A stretch of DNA of 64,000 nt from Shewanella gelidimarina (GCF_023283945.1 NZ_JAKIKW010000027.1:1-64000); one strand, 5' to 3'; positions 20,566 to 30,755 are shown, counted from the first letter of the stretch. The notes: a model not told the origin generated them from the sequence alone. Translations and numbers: made by a program.

Positions 20566-21756
20566 TTAAAGAATTTTTGCAATCGACTTTGCTAAGTAAT
20601 CCACATTTCCAGTGCCAATACCGGCGATGCTAATACGGCTTGAATCTACCATATAAACACTGTATTCGCTTTGAAGTTGTGCCACTTGTGCAGGCGTAAT
20701 ACCAAGAAAAGAGAACATCCCTTTTTGGTGGGTAATAAAGTCAAAGTTACGAGTAACGCCTATCTCTTTTAGTTTGTTAACCAGCATGGTGCGATTGCCA
20801 TTTATTCTATCGCGCATGACCGTTAACTCATCAAGCCACTCTTGCTTCAACTCTTCAGAACCTAAAATTGTTTCAACAATTGCGGCACCATGGGCTGGGG
20901 GCATTGAATAAATGCAGCGCACGACATAAAGCAAAACTGAAAATGCGATATCACTTGCCGCTGCGTTTTTGCCTATGATTGAACACGCGCCAATACGCTC
21001 ACGGTAAAGACCAAAGTTTTTAGAGCAAGAGCTACACAAAATCATGTTGCTAACACTGGCGGCCATTTTTCTAACGCCATAAGCATCTTCATCAACACCG
21101 TCACCAAAGCCTTGGTAAGCCATGTCGATTAATGGTGTGAAGCCTTGCTCAACCGTCAACGCGATAATTTCATCCCATTGCTGTTGATTAAGATCCATAC
21201 CACTTGGGTTATGGCAGCATGCATGCAATAACACCACATCATTGCTACCGACTTGAGATAGCGCGGCTTTCATTTCATCGAACTTGAGTGATTTAGTCTT
21301 ATAATCGTAATATGGGTAGGTCTTGACCGTGATGCCTGCCGCTTCAAATAAACCAGTATGATTTGCCCAGGTCGGATCGCTAACCCACAGTACAGCGTTA
21401 GGATTGCAACGCTTGATAAAGTCTGCCGCGACTCTTAAGGCGCCTGTGCCACCGGGGGTGGATACTGTGCGAACTCTATTGGCCATAATGGCAGGGTTTT
21501 CGGTGCCAAAAGCAAGCTCTGACATTAGGCGATTAAAATCAGCAGAACCGGTAGGGCCGATGTAAACTTTAGTTGACTCGGTGTCTAATCTGTACTTTTC
21601 AGCCTTTTTTACACAAGACAAAATAGGTGTGTGACCAGTTTCATCTTTGTACACACCAACGCCTAAATCGACTTTCTGCACATGGTTGTCTTCTCGGTAT
21701 TTTGTAAGTAAACCCAAAATAGGGTCTGCTGGCATAGCGGTCAGTTTGTTGAACAT
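20566..21756 (-). CDS. Aspartate/aromatic amino acid aminotransferase
   Basis: This class I PLP aminotransferase (396 residues) belongs to the AspC/TyrB family. The PLP lysine K246 sits in CSSCSKNFGLYRERIG. PGGTGALR, HACCHNPSGMD with the ring-binding Asn and IDMAYQGFGDG with D211 complete the cofactor pocket. SSRISIAGIG near the C-terminus holds the Arg that binds the substrate carboxylate. Length and motifs do not separate aspartate (aspC) from aromatic (tyrB) preference. Its place between serC and aroA suits amino-acid synthesis, including the last step for tyrosine and phenylalanine. Confidence 0.92.
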   Translation of the reverse strand: MFNKLTAMPADPILGLLTKYREDNHVQKVDLGVGVYKDETGHTPILSCVKKAEKYRLDTESTKVYIGPTGSADFNRLMSELAFGTENPAIMANRVRTVSTPGGTGALRVAADFIKRCNPNAVLWVSDPTWANHTGLFEAAGITVKTYPYYDYKTKSLKFDEMKAALSQVGSNDVVLLHACCHNPSGMDLNQQQWDEIIALTVEQGFTPLIDMAYQGFGDGVDEDAYGVRKMAASVSNMILCSSCSKNFGLYRERIGACSIIGKNAAASDIAFSVLLYVVRCIYSMPPAHGAAIVETILGSEELKQEWLDELTVMRDRINGNRTMLVNKLKEIGVTRNFDFITHQKGMFSFLGITPAQVAQLQSEYSVYMVDSSRISIAGIGTGNVDYLAKSIAKIL

Positions 21757-22171
21757 AGCTCCATCTACCTCATGTTGATTAGCCTAATTGGCCCAATTTA
21801 ATTATTATTTTTTGTTAAACCTAGGGTAACGTAAATTAGGGGGGAGTTAATAGCACTTGTGATTAATTTCATGTGTATTTAAAGTGGCAAAAAAACATTC
21901 CACCGTTCTAAGTTCAGCCTCAAGCGAGCTTATTTACCGCTATTAATGTTCAGTTTTACCCTCTTGAGTAACATTTAGCAGCTAAAGGGCATTTTTTAGC
22001 AGAAAAGTGTTGAATACTTCGCAGCAATCAGTAAATTTGTAACTACGAAGTTCAAACAATCGCTAAACCAGCTGTCATTTTGTCGTGGTGACATAAAAAG
22101 CTTTTAGCATGAACATCTACTGTTAACCCGCAGGTGAGTTTGACTCCTGCAGTCATATAAAGAAGTTATCA
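21757..22171. other. Divergent upstream region of the aminotransferase gene and aroA
   Basis: The 415 bases are A/T-rich and hold the two promoters. A gapped inverted repeat GTTA...CCTAGG...TAAC lies near 21814-21830, close to the aminotransferase gene, and could be an operator; it does not match the TyrR box well. I see nothing else. Confidence 0.35.
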
Positions 22172-23452
22172 ATGAATCAATTACGTTTAGAGCCGATCGA
22201 ACAAGTCAACGGGACTATCAATATCCCTGGATCTAAAAGCATTTCTAATCGCGCTTTATTGCTAGCAACGCTAGCTGAAGGGACCACGACATTAACAAAC
22301 TTACTCGACTCTGATGATATTCGATATATGCTCGCATCGCTTAAACAGCTCGGTGTGAACTATCGTTTATCAAACAACAATACTGTTTGTGAACTTGACG
22401 GTATTGCGGGCACACTCAACAGTGAGAAAGCCCAAACTCTGTTTCTTGGCAATGCAGGTACTGCAATGCGGCCTTTATGCGCCGCTTTGACGCTGGGTAA
22501 CGGTGAGTTTACTTTGACGGGTGAACCGAGAATGGAAGAGCGACCTATTGGTGACCTTGTTGATTCACTGCGTCAGCTAGGGGCTGATGTTGCCTATTTG
22601 AAAAATGAAGGCTTTCCACCGTTAACCATCAATGCCACTGGGCTTAGGGGGGGGGACGTAGAAATAGCGGGAGATTTATCTAGTCAGTTTCTGACGGCAC
22701 TATTAATGGTCGCTCCTCTCGCGAAAGGCGACGTTAATATTCAAATTAAAGGCGAGTTAGTATCAAAGCCTTACATTGATATCACCCTAGCATTGATGGA
22801 ACAATTTGGTGTTAAAGTCACCAACAATGATTATGCCTCTTTTGAAATTAAAACCGGTCAGCGTTATATCTCACCGGGCAAAATTTTAGTCGAAGGCGAT
22901 GCATCTTCTGCATCTTACTTTCTCGCCGCTGGCGCGATTAAAGGCGGCGAAGTTAAAGTCACTGGCGTGGGTAAGCTCAGCATTCAAGGCGACGTTAAGT
23001 TTGCCGATGTCCTCGCACAAATGGGCGCTGATATAGAATGGGGGGATGATTACATTATTGCCCGAGGCTCTAAACTGAAGGCGGTTGATCTCGATATGAA
23101 CCATATCCCTGATGCAGCGATGACAATAGCAACCGCGGCTTTGTTTGCAGAGGGAACGACCCATATCCGTAATATCTATAACTGGCGCATTAAAGAAACG
23201 GATCGCCTTGCTGCAATGGCGACAGAGCTGCGCAAAGTTGGTGCTATTGTCGATGAAGGGCATGATTATATTAGTGTGACTCCGCCAGCAAAGCTACAGA
23301 CTGCTAATATTGACACTTATAATGACCACAGAATGGCGATGTGCTTTTCTATGTTGGCATTTGCCGATTGTGGTATCACCATTAACGAACCAGAATGTAC
23401 CTCTAAAACCTTCCCTGATTATTTTAATCAGTTTAAGGCCCTCGCTAAGTAG
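22172..23452 (+). CDS. aroA: 3-phosphoshikimate 1-carboxyvinyltransferase (EPSP synthase)
   Basis: This shikimate-pathway enzyme transfers enolpyruvyl from PEP to shikimate 3-phosphate. It has 426 residues (E. coli 427). Visible motifs are [14 protein letters not shown] at the N-terminus, [14 protein letters not shown] in the PEP site (class I, glyphosate-sensitive type), [11 protein letters not shown], and [21 protein letters not shown]9 homopolymer (22647-22655) lies inside the coding region; the frame is intact here. A GAAG-type ribosome site precedes the ATG. Confidence 0.97.
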   Translation: MNQLRLEPIEQVNGTINIPGSKSISNRALLLATLAEGTTTLTNLLDSDDIRYMLASLKQLGVNYRLSNNNTVCELDGIAGTLNSEKAQTLFLGNAGTAMRPLCAALTLGNGEFTLTGEPRMEERPIGDLVDSLRQLGADVAYLKNEGFPPLTINATGLRGGDVEIAGDLSSQFLTALLMVAPLAKGDVNIQIKGELVSKPYIDITLALMEQFGVKVTNNDYASFEIKTGQRYISPGKILVEGDASSASYFLAAGAIKGGEVKVTGVGKLSIQGDVKFADVLAQMGADIEWGDDYIIARGSKLKAVDLDMNHIPDAAMTIATAALFAEGTTHIRNIYNWRIKETDRLAAMATELRKVGAIVDEGHDYISVTPPAKLQTANIDTYNDHRMAMCFSMLAFADCGITINEPECTSKTFPDYFNQFKALAK

Positions 23453-23630
23453 CCTCAGTACTAATACCTTTGATTAGTTGGTTCAGACTCATTTCAGTAG
23501 TCTGAACCATTGCTTAATGGGATCCTTGAATATTTGAATTAGATGCCGCTTTCTAGTGTTAGATGGTTTATAATACGCGCGCTCATTTTCGGTTATATCA
23601 AGGAAGATTGAATTTCTTGTGGAGGATTTT

Positions 23631-24323
23631 ATGTTAAAACGGGCTCCTGTTGTCACTGTTGACGGCCCTAGCGGTGCGGGAAAAGGTACTATTAGTCAAT
23701 TGCTTGCCGAAAGGTTAGGCTACAAGCTATTAGATAGTGGTGCAATTTACCGCGTATTAGCATTGGCTGCTATTCATCACAACGTAGAACTTGATAATGA
23801 AGAATCATTAACGCTACTTGCAGCACATTTAGATGTGCAGTTCATTACTGGTAATGGAAGTAGAGGCATCAAAGTGGTCCTCGAAGGCGAAGATGTATCC
23901 ATCACGATACGTAGTCAAGAGTGCTCGAATGCGGCATCAAAAGTGGCTGCATTTCCACGTGTTAGAGAAGCATTGTTGCGTCGCCAACGCGCATTTGCTG
24001 AAACACCGGGATTGATTGCAGATGGTCGTGATATGGGAACCGTTGTATTCCCAGCAACGCCTGCGAAACTTTTTTTAACTGCTACGGCAGAGGAAAGAGC
24101 GCAAAGACGCTATAATCAGTTGCAGGACAATGGCTTCGATGTTAAAATTGATCAACTTTTGTCTGAGATAAAAGAGCGAGACGACCGCGATATGAATCGT
24201 AGCGTCGCACCTTTGGTTCCTGCCGAGGACGCACTTATTATCGATACGACCGATATTTCTATAGAAGATGTGTTAGACATGGCGCTAACGCATATTCATA
24301 AAAGTTTTCGAGTACCTGCGTAA
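23631..24323 (+). CDS. cmk: Cytidylate kinase
   Basis: This enzyme phosphorylates CMP and dCMP. It has 230 residues from the ATG at 23631; the frame opens at a GTG four codons upstream, but a perfect GGAGG ribosome site lies directly before the ATG. The P-loop GPSGAGKGT is near the N-terminus, and [11 protein letters not shown] and [13 protein letters not shown] are CMP-kinase signatures. The cmk-rpsA-ihfB order is conserved in gammaproteobacteria and links nucleotide supply with ribosomal protein S1. Confidence 0.96.
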   Translation: MLKRAPVVTVDGPSGAGKGTISQLLAERLGYKLLDSGAIYRVLALAAIHHNVELDNEESLTLLAAHLDVQFITGNGSRGIKVVLEGEDVSITIRSQECSNAASKVAAFPRVREALLRRQRAFAETPGLIADGRDMGTVVFPATPAKLFLTATAEERAQRRYNQLQDNGFDVKIDQLLSEIKERDDRDMNRSVAPLVPAEDALIIDTTDISIEDVLDMALTHIHKSFRVPA

Positions 24324-24420
24324 GCAGGTATTTAACTATTTGCCCCAAGGATGAGGCAAATTATTATACTGACTCCGCGTCTAGGATGGACTGTGGTTTA
24401 TTAAAGAAAGTAACCTAAAC
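24324..24420 (+). promoter_or_regulatory. rpsA leader with hairpin and weak ribosome site
   Basis: The 97-base gap after cmk holds an imperfect hairpin built on TTTGCC/GGCAAA (about 24341-24361), a TATTATACT -10-like element just after it, and an A-rich translation start region without a strong Shine-Dalgarno site. In E. coli the rpsA start region also lacks one and is folded and autoregulated by S1. The same control is inferred here. Confidence 0.45.
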
Positions 24421-26088
24421 ATGACTGAATCTTTTGCTGATCTATTTGAACAATCCCTTGAAACTTTGGAGTTCCGTCCAGGTTCTATCGTAACTGGTGT
24501 CGTTGTACGCATCGAAAACGGTACTGTACTTGTTGACGCAGGTCTTAAGTCTGAAAGCCCAATCCCAGCTGAAGAATTCAAGAACGCCAATGGCGAACTT
24601 GAAATTTCTGTTGGCGATACCGTGCACGTTGCTCTCGACTCTGTTGAAGATGGCTTCGGTGAGACTCAATTGTCTCGCGAAAAAGCTAAGCGTCACGAAG
24701 CTTGGATCGTTCTAGAAAAAGCGTACGAAGATGCTGAAACTGTAATCGGTGTCATCAATGGTAAGGTTAAAGGCGGTTTCACTGTTGAATTAAACGGTAT
24801 CCGTGCATTCCTACCAGGTTCTCTAGTTGACGTTCGCCCTGTTCGCGATACAGCTCACCTAGAAAACAAAGAATTAGAATTCAAAGTTATCAAGCTTGAC
24901 CAGAAGCGCAACAACGTTGTTGTTTCTCGTCGTGCAGTTATCGAATCTGAAAGCAGCGCAGAGCGTGATGCTCTTCTTGAGAACCTTCAAGAAGGTCAAT
25001 CAGTTAAAGGTATCGTTAAGAACCTTACTGACTACGGTGCATTCGTTGATCTTGGTGGTGTTGATGGTCTTCTACATATCACTGATATGGCTTGGAAGCG
25101 TGTTAAGCATCCATCAGAAATCGTTAATGTTGGTGACGAAATCAACGTTAAAGTTCTTAAGTACGACCGTGAGCGCACACGTGTATCACTAGGTCTTAAG
25201 CAACTTGGCGAAGATCCATGGTTAGAAATCAGCAAACGCTACCCAGAAAACACACGTTTGACTGGTCGCGTAACTAACCTAACAGACTACGGTTGTTTCG
25301 TTGAAATTGAAGAAGGCGTTGAAGGTCTTGTTCACGTTTCTGAAATGGATTGGACTAACAAGAACATCCACCCATCAAAGGTTGTTAACCTAGGTGATGA
25401 AGTTGAAGTTCTAGTTCTTGACATCGATGAAGAGCGTCGTCGTATTTCTCTAGGTCTTAAGCAATGTAAAGTTAACCCATGGGATGACTTCGCAGAGCGC
25501 TTCAATAAAGGCGACAAGGTTTCTGGTAAGATCAAGTCAATCACTGACTTCGGTATCTTCATCGGTCTTGACGGCGGCATCGACGGTCTAGTTCACCTTT
25601 CTGATATTTCTTGGAATGGTACTGGCGAAGACGCAGTTGCTGAGTTCAAGAAAGGCGACGAAATCCACGCAGTGGTACTTTCTGTTGACCCAGAACGTGA
25701 ACGTATCAGCTTAGGCGTTAAGCAAACTGAAGACGATCCATTCAATGCATACCTTGCTGATAAGAAGAAAGGTGTTGTTGTACATGGTGTTGTTACAGCA
25801 GTTGACGCAAAAGGTGTTACAATTGAACTAGCTGAGACTGTTGAAGGTTACCTTCGTGTTTCAGATATCTCTCGTGAACGTATCGAAGATGCATCAACAG
25901 TTTACTCTGTAGGTGACAAAGTCGAGTCTAAGTTCATGGGTGTGGATCGTAAGAACCGCACTATCAGCCTTTCTATCCGTGCTAAGGATGAAGCTGAAGA
26001 GAAAGAAGCAATGGCTAGCTTGAACAAGCAAGAAGATGACGTCATGAGCAGTGCTATGGCTGAAGCGTTCAAAGCAGCTCGTAAATAA
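24421..26088 (+). CDS. rpsA: 30S ribosomal protein S1
   Basis: This large RNA-binding ribosomal protein helps mRNA docking. It has 555 residues (E. coli 557) with six S1 (OB-fold) repeats. The last four are easy to see from repeated [22 protein letters not shown]-like cores and RISLGLKQ ends. The first two bind the ribosome and diverge. Codon use is strongly biased to favoured codons (GGT, CGT, GAA, AAC), unlike its neighbours, as expected for a highly expressed gene. Confidence 0.98.
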   Translation: MTESFADLFEQSLETLEFRPGSIVTGVVVRIENGTVLVDAGLKSESPIPAEEFKNANGELEISVGDTVHVALDSVEDGFGETQLSREKAKRHEAWIVLEKAYEDAETVIGVINGKVKGGFTVELNGIRAFLPGSLVDVRPVRDTAHLENKELEFKVIKLDQKRNNVVVSRRAVIESESSAERDALLENLQEGQSVKGIVKNLTDYGAFVDLGGVDGLLHITDMAWKRVKHPSEIVNVGDEINVKVLKYDRERTRVSLGLKQLGEDPWLEISKRYPENTRLTGRVTNLTDYGCFVEIEEGVEGLVHVSEMDWTNKNIHPSKVVNLGDEVEVLVLDIDEERRRISLGLKQCKVNPWDDFAERFNKGDKVSGKIKSITDFGIFIGLDGGIDGLVHLSDISWNGTGEDAVAEFKKGDEIHAVVLSVDPERERISLGVKQTEDDPFNAYLADKKKGVVVHGVVTAVDAKGVTIELAETVEGYLRVSDISRERIEDASTVYSVGDKVESKFMGVDRKNRTISLSIRAKDEAEEKEAMASLNKQEDDVMSSAMAEAFKAARK

Positions 26089-26102
26089 TCGCCTTGAAGT
26101 TC

Positions 26103-26120
26103 AGGGGTGCATGCACCCCT
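26103..26120 (+). other. Perfect palindrome between rpsA and ihfB
   Basis: AGGGGTGCATGCACCCCT is an 18-bp perfect palindrome 15 bases after the rpsA stop and 42 before the ihfB start. As RNA it forms a 6-bp stem with a 6-base loop and no T-run, so it looks more like an mRNA processing or stabilising hairpin than a terminator. Confidence 0.5.
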
Positions 26121-26161
26121 AAAAGGTGACTGTGTTTGGCTTGATAAATAGAGGGTATAGG

Positions 26162-26449
26162 ATGACAAAATCCGAACTGATCGAAAAACTTGCCACTAGG
26201 CAGTCGCAGCTGTCTGCGAAAGAAGTGGAAAGTGCCATTAAAGAGATGTTAGAGCAAATGGCCGAGACATTGGAAGGTGGAGATCGAATAGAGATCCGCG
26301 GCTTTGGTAGTTTCTCGCTTCATTATCGTGCACCACGCACTGGCCGTAATCCTAAGACTGGAACATCAGTTGATTTGGAAGGCAAGTACGTACCGCACTT
26401 TAAGCCAGGCAAAGAACTGCGCGAACGTGTTGACGCGCTCAACGCGTAA
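26162..26449 (+). CDS. ihfB: Integration host factor, beta subunit
   Basis: This DNA-bending nucleoid protein works as a heterodimer with IhfA. It has 95 residues from the ATG at 26162 ([11 protein letters not shown]), preceded by AGAGGGTATAGG; the frame opens 12 codons earlier without family support. The DNA-binding arm shows [26 protein letters not shown] with the intercalating Pro. It follows rpsA, as in E. coli, and ends at a strong terminator. Confidence 0.97.
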   Translation: MTKSELIEKLATRQSQLSAKEVESAIKEMLEQMAETLEGGDRIEIRGFGSFSLHYRAPRTGRNPKTGTSVDLEGKYVPHFKPGKELRERVDALNA

Positions 26450-26462
26450 TTTACAAAGTATT

Positions 26463-26488
26463 AAAAGCCTCCCTCGGGAGGCTTTTTT
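26463..26488 (+). terminator. Terminator of ihfB
   Basis: AAAAGCCTCC (26463-26472) pairs with 26477-26486 across a CTCG loop and runs into T6. It lies 14 bases after the ihfB stop. Confidence 0.92.
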
Positions 26489-26571
26489 ATATCTAAAACT
26501 TAGGTATCACTAGCTAGTTCGCTCTTTTTCTTAGATAATCAAAGCTTACCAACACGTGTCTGGAGCTTAAC

Positions 26572-26892
26572 GTGAAGTCATTCATCATTGCCGTTTTAGT
26601 TGCCGCCTTTTTCTTCATCGCGCTTATTTTTGGCGCTCGGAACGAACAAGTCGTCACCATCAGTTACTTTGTTGCTCAGGGTGAATTTAGGTTGCCAGTC
26701 GTGCTTGCGTTTGTATTTCTATCTGGTTTTTTAGTGAGCTGGATATTTGCGATGTATCATATTGCAGGACTTAAGTTTTCAATTAGGCGTTTAAAAAAAC
26801 AGTTGGCAGCATCAGCTAATCCAAACGATACTAAGACATCGGATAATAGCACTGCTGTTATTGAAAGCGCAGCAAAGGAAGTAGACGCTTAA
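26572..26892 (+). CDS. lapA: Lipopolysaccharide assembly protein A (DUF1049)
   Basis: This small inner-membrane protein (106 residues, GTG start after TGGAG) acts with LapB in balancing LPS synthesis through FtsH and LpxC. Two membrane segments (about 3-22 and 42-64) flank a short periplasmic loop GARNEQVVTISYFVAQGEFRL. The hydrophilic tail is rich in Ala, Ser and Asp. It lies one base before lapB. Confidence 0.9.
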   Translation: MKSFIIAVLVAAFFFIALIFGARNEQVVTISYFVAQGEFRLPVVLAFVFLSGFLVSWIFAMYHIAGLKFSIRRLKKQLAASANPNDTKTSDNSTAVIESAAKEVDA

Positions 26893-26893
26893 T

Positions 26894-28054
26894 ATGTTAG
26901 AAATCCTCTTTCTGCTTCTTCCTATCGCCGCCGGTTACGGTTGGTATATGGGGCGCAGAAGTGTCAGGCAAAAGCAGAGTAATCAGAGAGAACAGCTGAG
27001 TCGTGATTATTTCACCGGCTTAAACTTTTTACTGTCTAATGAGTCTGATAAAGCCGTTGATCTGTTTATATCTATGCTAGATGTCGATGACGACACCATA
27101 GATACTCACCTTTCGTTGGGCTCCCTGTTTAGAAAACGCGGCGAAGTCGACCGCTCCATCAGAATTCATCAAAACCTTATCGCAAGACCTAGCTTAACCA
27201 CAGAGCAAAGAGATATTGCGATGATGGAGTTGGGTAAAGATTATTTAGCCGCCGGCTTTTATGATCGCGCTGAAGAAATTTTTATTAACCTTGTAAACCA
27301 AGACGATCATAGCGAAGAGTCTGAGACTCATCTTATTGCCATTTACCAAGTGACTAAAGATTGGCAAAAGGCTATCGACATCATTAAAAAGCTTAAGCGT
27401 AAACGCCAACAAGTGTTAAAGCATGACAGTGCTCATTTTTATTGTGAATTGGCTGCTGAAACGGATGATGATGCCATTAAACTTAAGCGTTTACATGCGG
27501 CGATTAAACTTGATGCTAGTTGCGGAAGAGCCTTACTGACACTCGCTGAACTTTACTTAAAATTAGAAGATTTTAAAGCGTGTAAGCAATCGATAGAGAA
27601 GTTGCTTACCTGCAACATTGACCTGTTTCCTGACTGCTTAACAATTGCTAAGCAGGTTTATTTACTGACTGATGACAGTATTGGATATCAAGAGCTCCTA
27701 AGAGAAGCTATCGAGAAGGGCGCAGGCGCCAGTATTTCGGTGACATTAGCCCAGCATATGATATCTCAGGGTAATGAACAGGATGCAGAGAAACTCATTC
27801 TAGAAGGCTTAATTCGACACCCAACGATGAAAAGCTTTCAACATTTAATGAAAATGCACGTCAAACAGGCTGAAAATGGTCAAGCAAAAAAGAGCCTATC
27901 GATGCTTGAGCAACTTGTTGAACAGCAAATAAAATTTCGACCTGGATACCGCTGCAGCGAATGTGGTTTCCCATCCCATCGACTGTATTGGCACTGTCCC
28001 TCTTGTAAAAATTGGGGAAGTATAAAAAGAGTTCGAGGGTTAGACGGAGAGTAA
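26894..28054 (+). CDS. lapB: Lipopolysaccharide assembly protein B (YciM)
   Basis: The 386-residue product has one N-terminal membrane anchor (about 2-18), then tetratricopeptide repeats across about 35-340, then a C-terminal rubredoxin-like metal domain with two CxxC pairs (CSEC and CPSC, about residues 356-376). LapB bridges LPS synthesis and export and promotes FtsH-dependent turnover of LpxC. It follows lapA by one base and precedes pyrF, the same lapA-lapB-pyrF order as in E. coli. Confidence 0.95.
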   Translation: MLEILFLLLPIAAGYGWYMGRRSVRQKQSNQREQLSRDYFTGLNFLLSNESDKAVDLFISMLDVDDDTIDTHLSLGSLFRKRGEVDRSIRIHQNLIARPSLTTEQRDIAMMELGKDYLAAGFYDRAEEIFINLVNQDDHSEESETHLIAIYQVTKDWQKAIDIIKKLKRKRQQVLKHDSAHFYCELAAETDDDAIKLKRLHAAIKLDASCGRALLTLAELYLKLEDFKACKQSIEKLLTCNIDLFPDCLTIAKQVYLLTDDSIGYQELLREAIEKGAGASISVTLAQHMISQGNEQDAEKLILEGLIRHPTMKSFQHLMKMHVKQAENGQAKKSLSMLEQLVEQQIKFRPGYRCSECGFPSHRLYWHCPSCKNWGSIKRVRGLDGE

Positions 28055-28120
28055 TGTGATTTTCTCCTCCGCTAAAAATACGATCAGTAAAATGATAAAC
28101 GCAAAGCGATTGGAGACAAA

Positions 28121-28816
28121 ATGACAAACAAACCTATTTTGGTTGCCTTAGATTACGATAATAGAAATGATGCTTTGCAGCTAATAGACAAGCTCGATCC
28201 TGATATGTGCCGACTTAAGATTGGCAAAGAGATGTTTACCTTGTTCGGCCCACAAATCGTTAATGATATTCATAGCCGCGGCTTCGATCTCTTTCTAGAT
28301 CTGAAGTTTCACGATATCCCTAACACGGTAGCAAAAGCCGTTACAGCGGCAGCTGAACTGGGTGTGTGGATGACAAACGTGCATGCCTCAGGTGGCCTTG
28401 CCATGATGGAAGCCGCTAAGCGTGCACTTGAGACTTATGGTGATAAAGCTCCGCTGTTAATCGCTGTCACCGTATTAACCTCAATGAGTGACGAAGAGCT
28501 TAAATTGTTAGGCATTAACGTCCCGGTTTCTGAACATGTATTGCGCTTGGCTGCCTTAACTCAACGCGCAGGGCTCGACGGAGTAGTCTGCTCGGCGCAG
28601 GAATCGAGCTTATTGAAAACAAAGTTTGGCCAAGAGTTTAAACTCATCACTCCAGGCATTAGACCTGTCGGTAGCGACAAAGGCGACCAACATCGAGTCA
28701 TGACGCCACCACAAGCACTGGCAGCCGGTTCAGATTATTTAGTGATAGGTCGGCCAATCACTAAGGCTGCTGATCCGCTAAAAGCATTGCATGATATTCA
28801 TCAGTCAATAGCGTAG
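28121..28816 (+). CDS. pyrF: Orotidine 5'-phosphate decarboxylase
   Basis: This enzyme catalyses the last step of UMP synthesis. The 231-residue TIM barrel carries the catalytic tetrad in [12 protein letters not shown] (D60, K62, D65) and the phosphate-binding [12 protein letters not shown] and [12 protein letters not shown] loops. A TGGAG ribosome site precedes the ATG. It is 66 bases after lapB. Confidence 0.97.
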   Translation: MTNKPILVALDYDNRNDALQLIDKLDPDMCRLKIGKEMFTLFGPQIVNDIHSRGFDLFLDLKFHDIPNTVAKAVTAAAELGVWMTNVHASGGLAMMEAAKRALETYGDKAPLLIAVTVLTSMSDEELKLLGINVPVSEHVLRLAALTQRAGLDGVVCSAQESSLLKTKFGQEFKLITPGIRPVGSDKGDQHRVMTPPQALAAGSDYLVIGRPITKAADPLKALHDIHQSIA

Positions 28817-28915
28817 CAGTATCGATTAAATGCTTTAATAAAAGAGTGCAGTCATATAAGTTACAAGTTAGTTAGATAATTAACCGTAATTTATACCGCA
28901 AGTGGAGTGCACTCT

Positions 28916-29728
28916 ATGTTTGATTACCAAGGAAAAAACGTTGTTGTCGTCGGTGGCACCAGTGGCATTAATTTAGGTATAGCGCTTAGTTTTGCAAAAG
29001 CAGGGGCTAACGTCGCGGTGGCTAGCCGCAGCAAAGACAAGGTCGATGCCGCAGTCGCCAAATTAACAGCGACAAATCCTCAAGGTCACCATATTGGAGC
29101 TTGCTTCGATGTACGTGATTTAGACGCATTATCCTTAGGTTTTGATTATATTCGCGCTTCTTATAGCGTTATTGACGTGCTTGTGAGTGGCGCGGCGGGT
29201 AATTTCCCAGCTTCGGCCGAAAAGTTATCAGAAAACGGCTTTAAGTCAGTGATGGATATTGATTTACTGGGTAGTTTTCAAGTATTAAAGCAAGCCTTAC
29301 CTTTGATGGCAGAACATGGTGGCGCCATCATTCAGATCTCAGCGCCGCAAGCTTTTGTCCCTATGGCAATGCAAGTCCATGTTTGTGCTGCAAAAGCGGG
29401 TGTAGACATGCTGACTAAAACGTTAGCCATTGAATGGGGCAATAAAGGCATTAGAATAAACTCAATTGTGCCAGGCCCCATCGCAGGTACAGAAGGCTTT
29501 AATCGATTAGCACCAACAGAAGAGTTACAAAATCATGTCGCTAAAGGTGTTCCTTTAAGACGCAATGGTCGCTGTGAAGATATCGCCAACGCAGCACTGT
29601 TTCTAGCCTCTGATATGGCGTCTTACATTACTGGCGCTGTATTGCCGGTAGATGGTGGCTGGTCACTCGGTGGTGCTGGCGCGGCAATGGCCGAAATCGG
29701 TCAATTAGCGAAACAAAAACAACGTTAA
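28916..29728 (+). CDS. Short-chain dehydrogenase resembling DECR-type 2,4-dienoyl-CoA reductase
   Basis: The Rossmann-fold reductase has 270 residues from the ATG at 28916 (GGAG site 8 bases upstream; a GTG three codons earlier is less likely). The cofactor motif is GGTSGINLGIA, with SRSKDKV favouring NADP. The usual YxxxK pair is incomplete: the lysine in HVCAAKAGVDML is present but a Val stands where Tyr is expected. The surrounding NSIVPGPIAGTEGFNRL strongly resembles mitochondrial and peroxisomal 2,4-dienoyl-CoA reductases, which also lack the classic spacing. I infer a role in unsaturated acyl-CoA reduction, parallel to the FMN-type fadH at 6.6 kb. The GAGTGCACTC palindrome overlaps its ribosome site. 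Confidence 0.8.
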   Translation: MFDYQGKNVVVVGGTSGINLGIALSFAKAGANVAVASRSKDKVDAAVAKLTATNPQGHHIGACFDVRDLDALSLGFDYIRASYSVIDVLVSGAAGNFPASAEKLSENGFKSVMDIDLLGSFQVLKQALPLMAEHGGAIIQISAPQAFVPMAMQVHVCAAKAGVDMLTKTLAIEWGNKGIRINSIVPGPIAGTEGFNRLAPTEELQNHVAKGVPLRRNGRCEDIANAALFLASDMASYITGAVLPVDGGWSLGGAGAAMAEIGQLAKQKQR

Positions 29729-29745
29729 AGTAGAGAAAACAAGAT

Positions 29746-30288
29746 ATGGCAAATCCTTTTCAGGAACAGCTACTTAAGGCTGGCTTGGTTAGCAAGCAAA
29801 AAGTAAGAGATACAAAGACTCAAAAACGTCGTGACAAAAAAGCAAAAGTCGATGATGGTAGCGATGAGCTCAAACAAGAGATTGCCGCTAAGAAGCTAGC
29901 GCAAATTGAAATAGATAAGCAGTTAAACGAAAAACGTTTTTCTGAAGCTTCTGAAAAAGGGCTTGTGCGTGGGTTAGTGACCGAATTTAAGAAACTTGCC
30001 ATCACGCCATCTAGATCGGCAGAGATTAAATTCAACTACACCTTCGAGAAAAAGATTTTCTCTCTTTATGTTGATGATAAGCTCCAAGCGCAGCTATTAA
30101 ATGGACGCCTTGGCATTATCAGACATGAAGATGTGAGTTATTTGGCGCCGCACAAGCTTGTTGAGCGAGTCAATCTATTAGTGCCAGCTTGGATTGGTTA
30201 CTTATGGACTCAAGAAGATAATGTTACTGCGGTAGAGGCGGATGATCCTTACGCTGACTACGTTATTCCAGACGACCTGATGTGGTAA
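29746..30288 (+). CDS. yaiL: YaiL-like DUF2058 nucleoid-associated protein
   Basis: The 180-residue highly charged protein belongs to the DUF2058/YaiL family. It begins NPFQEQLLKAGLVSKQKVRD, continues with a Lys/Gln-rich coiled region (about 24-75), and ends in a compact domain with FNYTFEKKIFSLYVDD and YADYVIPDDLMW. Family members are described as polynucleotide-associated; the function is unknown. It follows the short-chain reductase by 17 bases and shares its transcript. Confidence 0.9.
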   Translation: MANPFQEQLLKAGLVSKQKVRDTKTQKRRDKKAKVDDGSDELKQEIAAKKLAQIEIDKQLNEKRFSEASEKGLVRGLVTEFKKLAITPSRSAEIKFNYTFEKKIFSLYVDDKLQAQLLNGRLGIIRHEDVSYLAPHKLVERVNLLVPAWIGYLWTQEDNVTAVEADDPYADYVIPDDLMW

Positions 30289-30320
30289 CTTAAGAAACTG
30301 TTATTTACAGTTAAGTGTGG

Positions 30321-30352
30321 AAGCCGTAATACGACATGATTACGGCTTTTTT
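30321..30352 (+). terminator. Terminator after the DUF2058 gene
   Basis: AAGCCGTAAT (30321-30330) pairs with ATTACGGCTT (30339-30348) across an 8-base loop and runs into T6. It ends the short-chain reductase-DUF2058 unit. Confidence 0.9.
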
Positions 30353-30716
30353 ATAACGACTATTGCCGTTAGTCTTTCGGATTGTCGGTCATTATCAGTC
30401 TTAGTGTTCAACCCTGCATACCGTCAGCCTCGGCATTAAAAGCAACGTCATCAAACACCGCGACAACCCAAACTCGCTCCATTTCCATTTCATCTAATTG
30501 AGCGATACTGCTAGCCAACTAAATCCTTTTGGCTGCTTTCATAATCTACTTTTGTACTATTAATATCAGTATTAGTTTCATTTCTAAAACTTAAACATCA
30601 ATTTTTTTGCGCATTGAGACGATCATTTGAATGCCGATTAGGCACATGAATTCGTGATGTTGTAGCTTAAAGATAGAGCAAGAAAAGGCTTTCTTTTTTG
30701 GTGTTATCTGGTAGAT
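30353..30716. other. Non-coding stretch before the acyl-CoA dehydrogenase
   Basis: There is no supported gene. On the minus strand a short open stretch of about 30 codons (about 30405-30505) has protein-like composition but lacks a ribosome site and ends quickly; it may be a gene remnant. The last 100 bases hold the promoter region of the acyl-CoA dehydrogenase. Confidence 0.4.
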
Positions 30717-30734
30717 TTGAAACAACTGTTTTAA
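30717..30734. promoter_or_regulatory. Palindromic candidate fatty-acid regulator site upstream of fadE
   Basis: TTGAAACAACTGTTTTAA fits TTnAAACAnnTGTTTnAA at every fixed position and lies 22 bases before the ATG. The fadH upstream site (6561-6578) has the same pattern. A PsrA-like repressor is the likely binder (inference). Confidence 0.55.
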
Positions 30735-30755
30735 TCTATCGTTTGAGAGTTGAGT

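Noticed and set aside
30405-30505. Minus-strand open stretch of about 30 codons with protein-like composition
   Set aside because: Too short, no ribosome site, stop codons on both sides; at most a gene remnant.
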